A stretch of 64,000 bases of DNA, from positions 2,494,001 to 2,558,000 of the forward strand of contig NZ_CP159258.1 of assembly GCF_040438925.1 (NCBI RefSeq), read 5' to 3'. Source of the stretch: Pseudomonas sp. MYb327 (GTDB lineage Bacteria; Pseudomonadota; Gammaproteobacteria; Pseudomonadales; Pseudomonadaceae). Below are positions 60,032 to 64,000 of the stretch, in pieces; within the stretch, counting starts at the first letter, position 1, and each line of letters begins with the position of its first letter. The notes beneath the pieces are model-generated. The model was not told the origin of the DNA and ran no database searches. It worked only from the letters and a program-made list of their open reading frames with translations. Position numbers and translations under genes: made by a program.

Positions 60032-60589
60032 ATGACCGAACACATCGTGCACTTTCATTGCCAGATCGATCAGGGAACCACTGAACGGTTCCGAGACTGT
60101 TGCCTCGAAGCCATCGATCAAGGCGCCACCTCCCTGCTCCTCAATCTTTCGACAAGCGGGGGAAGCACTAACTTTGGCTTCACCCTCTACACGTTCCTGA
60201 AGTCATTGCCGGTACCGCTATGCGCAATCAATGCGGGCAACATCGAATCAATGGGCATCATCATGTTTTTGGCCGCAGGCCGACGTATCACCTCGCCCCA
60301 TTCGCGCTTCCTGATTCACCCGATGAACTGGTATTTCAGCCAAAAATCAGTGGACCACCAGCGCCTGCGTGAATACCTGTCGAGCCTAGACAACGACCTC
60401 GCCCGCTACGTGCAAATCTTCACCATCGAAACGGCTGACGCAGAGACCAAACTCGATATTTTCCACTGCCTTTCAGCCGAAGAAAAAGTCATCGCTGCGC
60501 ATGAATCGCTGGCCTATGGCATTGCTCACGAGATGAAACAGATGATGTTTGCAGATGATGTCAAACATTGGAAAGTCAGCGGTGGATGA
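60032..60589 (+). CDS. ClpP-like serine protease subunit, solitary
   Basis: 185 residues from the ATG at 60032 with GAGG 8 bases upstream. The crotonase-like ClpP fold is recognisable: LLLNLSTSGGSTNFGFTLYTFLKSLPVPLCAINAGNIESMGIIMFLAAGRRITSPHSRFLIHPMNWYF. The catalytic Ser (ESMG) and His (FLIHPM) are present; the Asp position is unclear, the tail reading HCLSAEEKVIAAHESLAYGIAHEM. The protein lacks the ClpP N-terminal propeptide and the loop that docks ClpX/ClpA is not recognisable. It diverges strongly from housekeeping ClpP and may be an ATPase-independent or accessory form. Confidence 0.8.
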   Translation: MTEHIVHFHCQIDQGTTERFRDCCLEAIDQGATSLLLNLSTSGGSTNFGFTLYTFLKSLPVPLCAINAGNIESMGIIMFLAAGRRITSPHSRFLIHPMNWYFSQKSVDHQRLREYLSSLDNDLARYVQIFTIETADAETKLDIFHCLSAEEKVIAAHESLAYGIAHEMKQMMFADDVKHWKVSGG

Positions 60590-60646
60590 GCCACCCAGCG
60601 CCTGAAACCTGGTCCATTTACCGTGAAGCGACGCACGTTTGTTAAC

Positions 60647-61183
60647 TCAGGCGCCCGGATTAGAAACTTGAATGAACACCGCCCAGGCACCCAGCAGTAT
60701 CCAGAAGGTCGTAAAGATCCAGGGCGTACGCACCGAAAACAGCAAGGCTTTTCGGTAGCCTTTATGCGTTGACTCCCTTTCGGAAAACAAAGGTGATTCG
60801 TCGTACGCCAATCCCATTAGTGGCTCACTGCGAAGCAGCTCGCTCTGCTTGAAATACCAGTGATCGATAATGTCATAGGCCGCCCTTATGCCGGGCCAGG
60901 CGTTCAGGGAGCTGAGCACCCCAAATAGCGCCAGAAACGGTGGTACCACCAACGTAAACAGTTTGCCCCACTCGGGATTGAGGTTGGCCATGCAGGAAGC
61001 GAAGGCAATCACCAAAAAAGACTGTGCGGCAAGATAAGCATCCGTTCGATTGGCCAGGATGCTGGTCTCGTATTGAATTTCCCTTCTGTAAAAATCCAAT
61101 CGCTCTTTCGGCGATCCAAACATCTTTGCGTTGTGCTCGTTCAGCTCGGTTTGATCGACGTGGGAGGTCAGGATTCTCGGCAA
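60647..61183 (-). CDS. Membrane protein of unknown function
   Basis: 178 residues from a TTG at 61183; a later ATG at 61123 is possible. The soluble N-terminus (FGSPKERLDFYRREIQYETSILANRTDAYLAAQSFL) is followed by two or three membrane helices (about 50-68, 76-95, 150-170). The middle segment RAAYDIIDHWYFKQSELLRSEPLMGLAYDESPLFSERESTHKGYRKALLFS lies in the cytoplasm or periplasm. No family recognised. It is convergent with the ClpP-like gene. Confidence 0.6.
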   Translation of the reverse strand: MPRILTSHVDQTELNEHNAKMFGSPKERLDFYRREIQYETSILANRTDAYLAAQSFLVIAFASCMANLNPEWGKLFTLVVPPFLALFGVLSSLNAWPGIRAAYDIIDHWYFKQSELLRSEPLMGLAYDESPLFSERESTHKGYRKALLFSVRTPWIFTTFWILLGAWAVFIQVSNPGA

Positions 61184-61504
61184 GATGGATTCACTCTAAT
61201 CGTTTTGATACCTGGATTGCGTTCAGCACAATCCAGCATTAGGCCCAATCTCAGGCCTGAAAAGGCGCCGATACTCATTCTGTGTTTCACCGAATGCGAC
61301 ACCACCGTCATCTGAAGGTGATGCCCTTGCGAAAATTTTATAAAGATTGAAATGTTGCGACAGGCGGCGCTTGAGCAGGTTGATTTGCAGCATCGCAACG
61401 AGATAAAAATCATGAGCTATGCCAGGTAGCGTTCTGTCATCCCGATGGAACATTGATAACGGCCCACCCTCTATCGCAACACCAGCGAATCTGAGGACAG
61501 GCCC
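61184..61504. other. 320-bp region without a supported gene
   Basis: Small open frames on both strands are AT-richer and lack family similarity. No terminator or repeat stands out. Confidence 0.3.
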
Positions 61505-61771
61505 ATGATCCATTCATTAACCGGTACGAAGCCAGGCGAGCGCTACGCCGTCGAACACCTCGATCACTCCCACGATTTCCCCGGGTTCTTTCTGGACGGA
61601 AAGTATTACCTGGAGCCCGAATTGATGAAGACTGATGGTGCACGTCTGAAACTGAACAAAGTCCGATACCACGCATCGGTAGATTCAACTTCCTCAGCGG
61701 CCCGGTATTGCTGGGTGGATGCCTGTATGCGCTCAATCGTCGACGCCCGGAGCGGGACCGTTAGCAACTGA
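61505..61771 (+). CDS. Hypothetical protein, low support
   Basis: 88 residues, GAGGA 8 bases before the ATG. The sequence MIHSLTGTKPGERYAVEHLDHSHDFPGFFLDGKYYLEPELMKTDGARLKLNKVRYHASVDSTSS looks protein-like for the first 60 residues; the remainder is less so. No family recognised. It could be a small real gene or a remnant. Confidence 0.4.
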   Translation: MIHSLTGTKPGERYAVEHLDHSHDFPGFFLDGKYYLEPELMKTDGARLKLNKVRYHASVDSTSSAARYCWVDACMRSIVDARSGTVSN

Positions 61772-61900
61772 AGCTTTGGACATGACGGCCTTTTACATCT
61801 TGGAAATCATCTACGGCAGCTCCGATTCCGACGAACTGATACCCAGGACGGTAAACAGTTCTTCCTTGATGAACTTCAAGACCTTTCAAAAAGGCCGTTT

Positions 61901-62857
61901 TCACTCAATGACTCTTGCATACACCGATCGATCCACATTGCCACCTGACAGGATCACCCCTACCCTTTTTCCCGCCATCGATTCACGCTCCTGCATCAGT
62001 GCCGCCAGGGCCGCCGCACCGGCGCCTTCAGCCAGGTTGTGGGTGTCGGTGTAATACACGCGCATGGCCTCGGCAATTTCCTCCTCGCTGACCGATACGA
62101 TTCGAGCCGCAGCGGCCCCGTAGATGGCAAAGGCCTCGGGTATGGGTTTGCGCACGGCAAGACCGTCGGCGAAGGTGTTGGCGGTGGCGGTTTCGAGGAT
62201 TTCCCCGGCTTCAAATGACAACTTCGCGGCCTCAGCTTCGGTGGAAACCACGCCCACCACCCGGGTTTTCAGGCCCAACGCGTCGCGAGCGGCGATCACT
62301 GCACAAATCCCCGAGCCACAGCCAATGGGCACGTAGACGGTGTCCAGATCCGGCGCGGCCGTGAACAGTTCCAGCGCATAAGTGGCCACTCCTTTGACCA
62401 GTTCGACATGGAACGGTGGAACCAGGTACAGACCATGTGCCTGTGCCAGGCGCGCAGCCTCTTCACGGGCCTCATCAAAATCGCGGCCGTATTCGACCAC
62501 TTCGCCGCCAAAGCCGCGCATGGCATTGTTCTTTTCCAGCGAATTACCCTCCGGTACGACAATTAACGCCCTCAAACCGAGCGCGGCAGCTGCCAGCGCC
62601 AGGCTCTGCCCATGGTTGCCACGAGTAGCGGTGACAATGCCCTTGGCATGCGGGTGCTCGCGTTTGAGCCAGTGCATGAAGGTAATGCCACCGCGCACCT
62701 TGAATGCACCGGTCGGTGTATGGTTTTCGTGCTTGACCCACACCGTGCAACCCAACCGTTCGGCCAGCAAAGGCCAGGCGTACTGGGCGGTGGCGGGCAT
62801 TACCCGGTACACGTGGCGGGCGGCTTGTTCGATATCGTCGCGAGTCAGTGGCTGCAT
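61901..62857 (-). CDS. Threonine dehydratase-type PLP enzyme
   Basis: 318 residues, shorter than biosynthetic IlvA because the C-terminal ACT-like regulatory domain is absent. PLP lysine in TPTGAFKVRGGITFM, phosphate-binding GCGSGICAVIAARDALG and closing GVILSGGNVD are visible. This is the catabolic-type serine/threonine dehydratase/racemase fold (fold type II). The start has CAGGAG 6 bases upstream. Substrate could be threonine, serine or a hydroxy amino acid; no partner gene is adjacent. Confidence 0.88.
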   Translation of the reverse strand: MQPLTRDDIEQAARHVYRVMPATAQYAWPLLAERLGCTVWVKHENHTPTGAFKVRGGITFMHWLKREHPHAKGIVTATRGNHGQSLALAAAALGLRALIVVPEGNSLEKNNAMRGFGGEVVEYGRDFDEAREEAARLAQAHGLYLVPPFHVELVKGVATYALELFTAAPDLDTVYVPIGCGSGICAVIAARDALGLKTRVVGVVSTEAEAAKLSFEAGEILETATANTFADGLAVRKPIPEAFAIYGAAAARIVSVSEEEIAEAMRVYYTDTHNLAEGAGAAALAALMQERESMAGKRVGVILSGGNVDRSVYARVIE

Positions 62858-63024
62858 GAGTTATCTCCTGGGTTTCGCCCAGTCTAGACACGGGCGCATC
62901 TCGCCGGCTTTCAAAAAACTGACCTGACTTTCTCGCCCCCTCGATAAAAAATGACAGCTAAGCTTTCTTCTGTATTTCGAGCTTATTGAGCAGAGCCATC
63001 CACAACCGCCTCGGAGGGGAGCCA

Positions 63025-63282
63025 GTGAACCGCTTCGCAATACTCATCGCGATCTCTTTCCTTATCACGGCTTGTCAGAGCAATGACGGCATCACCCGAC
63101 TCGACAATTGTATTTGCTACAAATCGACCGAGGCACAGCACTTGCCAACATCGCAATTAGCCTGGAAGGACCCCGAAAAGCTGCAGGAGCAATTCTCCCA
63201 CTGCGTTTGCCGAGCCTTGATTGACCTGAAACAGGTCGATGACCCTAGTAAATTTTTCACCCCCGGAACCGAAATAAAATGA
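63025..63282 (+). CDS. Small lipoprotein of unknown function
   Basis: 85 residues with GTG start and a strong GGAGGGGAG ribosome site. Lipobox ITAC at about residue 16. The mature part contains four further cysteines (NCICY, HCVCRA), perhaps two disulfides. No family recognised. Not linked to a neighbour in operon. Confidence 0.7.
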   Translation: MNRFAILIAISFLITACQSNDGITRLDNCICYKSTEAQHLPTSQLAWKDPEKLQEQFSHCVCRALIDLKQVDDPSKFFTPGTEIK

Positions 63283-63393
63283 GATGTGGCGCGTACATTC
63301 GGAGGCTGATCGCTTTCCGCCAGAAGCGTTTTCATCCGTGCCATTGGAGATCTCACCGGACTTTCGCCCTCTTCATTCATTACTATGCTGCTC

Positions 63394-64000
63394 ATGAGTT
63401 ATCGAAACCGTCCCCTGCCACCGCTCCAGCCTGAATCGGTACGTCGTATCGCAGTCGGGCCCTGGGCGATTGAGTTGCTACCCGGCGCCGCGTACGCGAC
63501 CCGCTATGTGGCGACCCAGTCGGCGATTGGCTTTGCCTTCGACAGCCAGCGAGGTCTGCACGCCATCGGCAGCGACCGGGTGCAGCCCTTCGACGCCGTG
63601 CCCAACGGACTGGCGTTTGTCCCCGCCGGTTGCGACGTGTTGTCCGAGTCGCCCAAGGGCGGTGAATACCTGCGGGTGATACGCACTGATGGCCTGAGAT
63701 TGGCGGGTGATCGTGCATTCAATAATCGTATTGATCCGCGGGCCATTGCCCTCGCCCTGCGAATGCGCGCTGCGCTGTTACAGGCTTCGGTGGAAAACGA
63801 TTGGGAGGCCTGGGCACTCGCCTTGGCTGAACGGGCGACGGACAGCGAAGCGTCGCCCGTCCAAGGCTCCATCACCGGTAGCCGGATGCGTCTGCTCGAT
63901 GAGTTCATCGATAATGGCCTCGATGGCCCGCTGGGCATACAGGCCCTGGCCGGGTTACTTGGATTGTCAGAAGGGTATTTCATTCGGGCATTCAAGAACG
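63394..64000 (+). CDS. AraC-family transcriptional regulator, 3' end outside window
   Basis: The frame is open from 63394 (ATG; another in-frame ATG at 63385) to the window end, about 202 codons. The N-terminal sensor part (MSYRNRPLPPLQPESVRRIAVGPWAIELLPGAAYATRYVATQ) is followed by the first AraC helix-turn-helix, RMRLLDEFIDNGLDGPLGIQALAGLLGLSEGYFIRAFKN; the second HTH lies beyond the window. Regulated genes cannot be told from here. Confidence 0.82.
   Translation, partial: MSYRNRPLPPLQPESVRRIAVGPWAIELLPGAAYATRYVATQSAIGFAFDSQRGLHAIGSDRVQPFDAVPNGLAFVPAGCDVLSESPKGGEYLRVIRTDGLRLAGDRAFNNRIDPRAIALALRMRAALLQASVENDWEAWALALAERATDSEASPVQGSITGSRMRLLDEFIDNGLDGPLGIQALAGLLGLSEGYFIRAFKN

Noticed and set aside
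1..64000. CRISPR arrays, tRNA/rRNA genes, prophage or insertion-sequence genes
   Set aside because: No regularly spaced direct repeats, no transposase or integrase, and no tRNA- or rRNA-like sequence were noticed on reading the window; only REP-like elements and operator-type repeats were seen.

Overview
The window is a high-GC chromosomal segment of a fluorescent-type Pseudomonas. The evidence is the gene repertoire: OprD-type porins, PcaQ with PcaHG, DUF1329, KGG stress protein, many LysR and AraC regulators. It also carries characteristic short Pseudomonas REP-like palindromes. No rRNA, tRNA, CRISPR array, insertion sequence or phage gene was seen. It reads as an accessory catabolic and stress region: about 60 genes, with seven LysR, three AraC and one ArsR regulator, each next to one or more transport or enzyme genes.

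Layout. 1-3.8 kb: the end of an amidohydrolase gene, a GlcG/HbpS-like gene, a LysR regulator, a truncated receiver-domain remnant and a DUF1329 envelope protein. 3.8-9.8 kb: a leftward catabolic cluster with a hydroxyacyl-CoA-type dehydrogenase, an opine-type dehydrogenase, an AraC activator, a spinster-type MFS permease and an OprD porin; its substrate is not evident. 10.3-17.3 kb: mostly housekeeping or orphan genes, namely a two-TM protein, an MscS channel with a cyclic-nucleotide domain, a ParD-like/methionine aminopeptidase pair, DUF4405, GFA and two methyltransferases.

17.4-25.7 kb: aromatic and hydroaromatic catabolism. pcaQ-pcaHG cleaves protocatechuate. A DHA2 exporter and a LysR gene follow, then an MHS permease, type II dehydroquinase and OprD porin that suggest quinate/shikimate uptake. 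25.8-32.6 kb: epoxide hydrolase, LysR, arsRBC, and an AraC gene divergent from a fosmidomycin-resistance-like exporter. 33-36.3 kb: an exported alpha/beta hydrolase and a three-domain flavin/iron-sulfur oxidoreductase. 36.5-43.1 kb: an electrophile/redox cluster (LysR, GST, LysR, MFS, DJ-1/PfpI, DUF1330, YghU) ending in a decayed DJ-1 remnant. 43.2-48.4 kb: a lipoprotein gene, a leftward operon of a fused betaine-type ABC transporter, its binding protein and a homocysteine S-methyltransferase, then another small lipoprotein gene.

48.4-57.4 kb: a sugar-acid regulon. Divergent from a GbpR-like LysR gene lie a XylX-like dehydratase and an IlvD/Edd dehydratase like D-xylonate dehydratase. On the other side are alpha-ketoglutarate-semialdehyde dehydrogenase, an ACS-family permease, an SDR and a diketo-acid hydrolase. 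The enzymes of two non-phosphorylative branches are therefore present: dehydration and oxidation to 2-oxoglutarate, and oxidation and hydrolysis to pyruvate plus a short hydroxy acid. A shared 8-3-8 dyad in front of two of the transcription units suggests common control. 57.5-64 kb: an SBF-like transporter, small hypothetical genes, a KGG stress protein, a solitary ClpP-like gene, a threonine dehydratase, a lipoprotein and a truncated AraC gene.

All functions are read from protein sequence by eye and memory of families. No database search was run.
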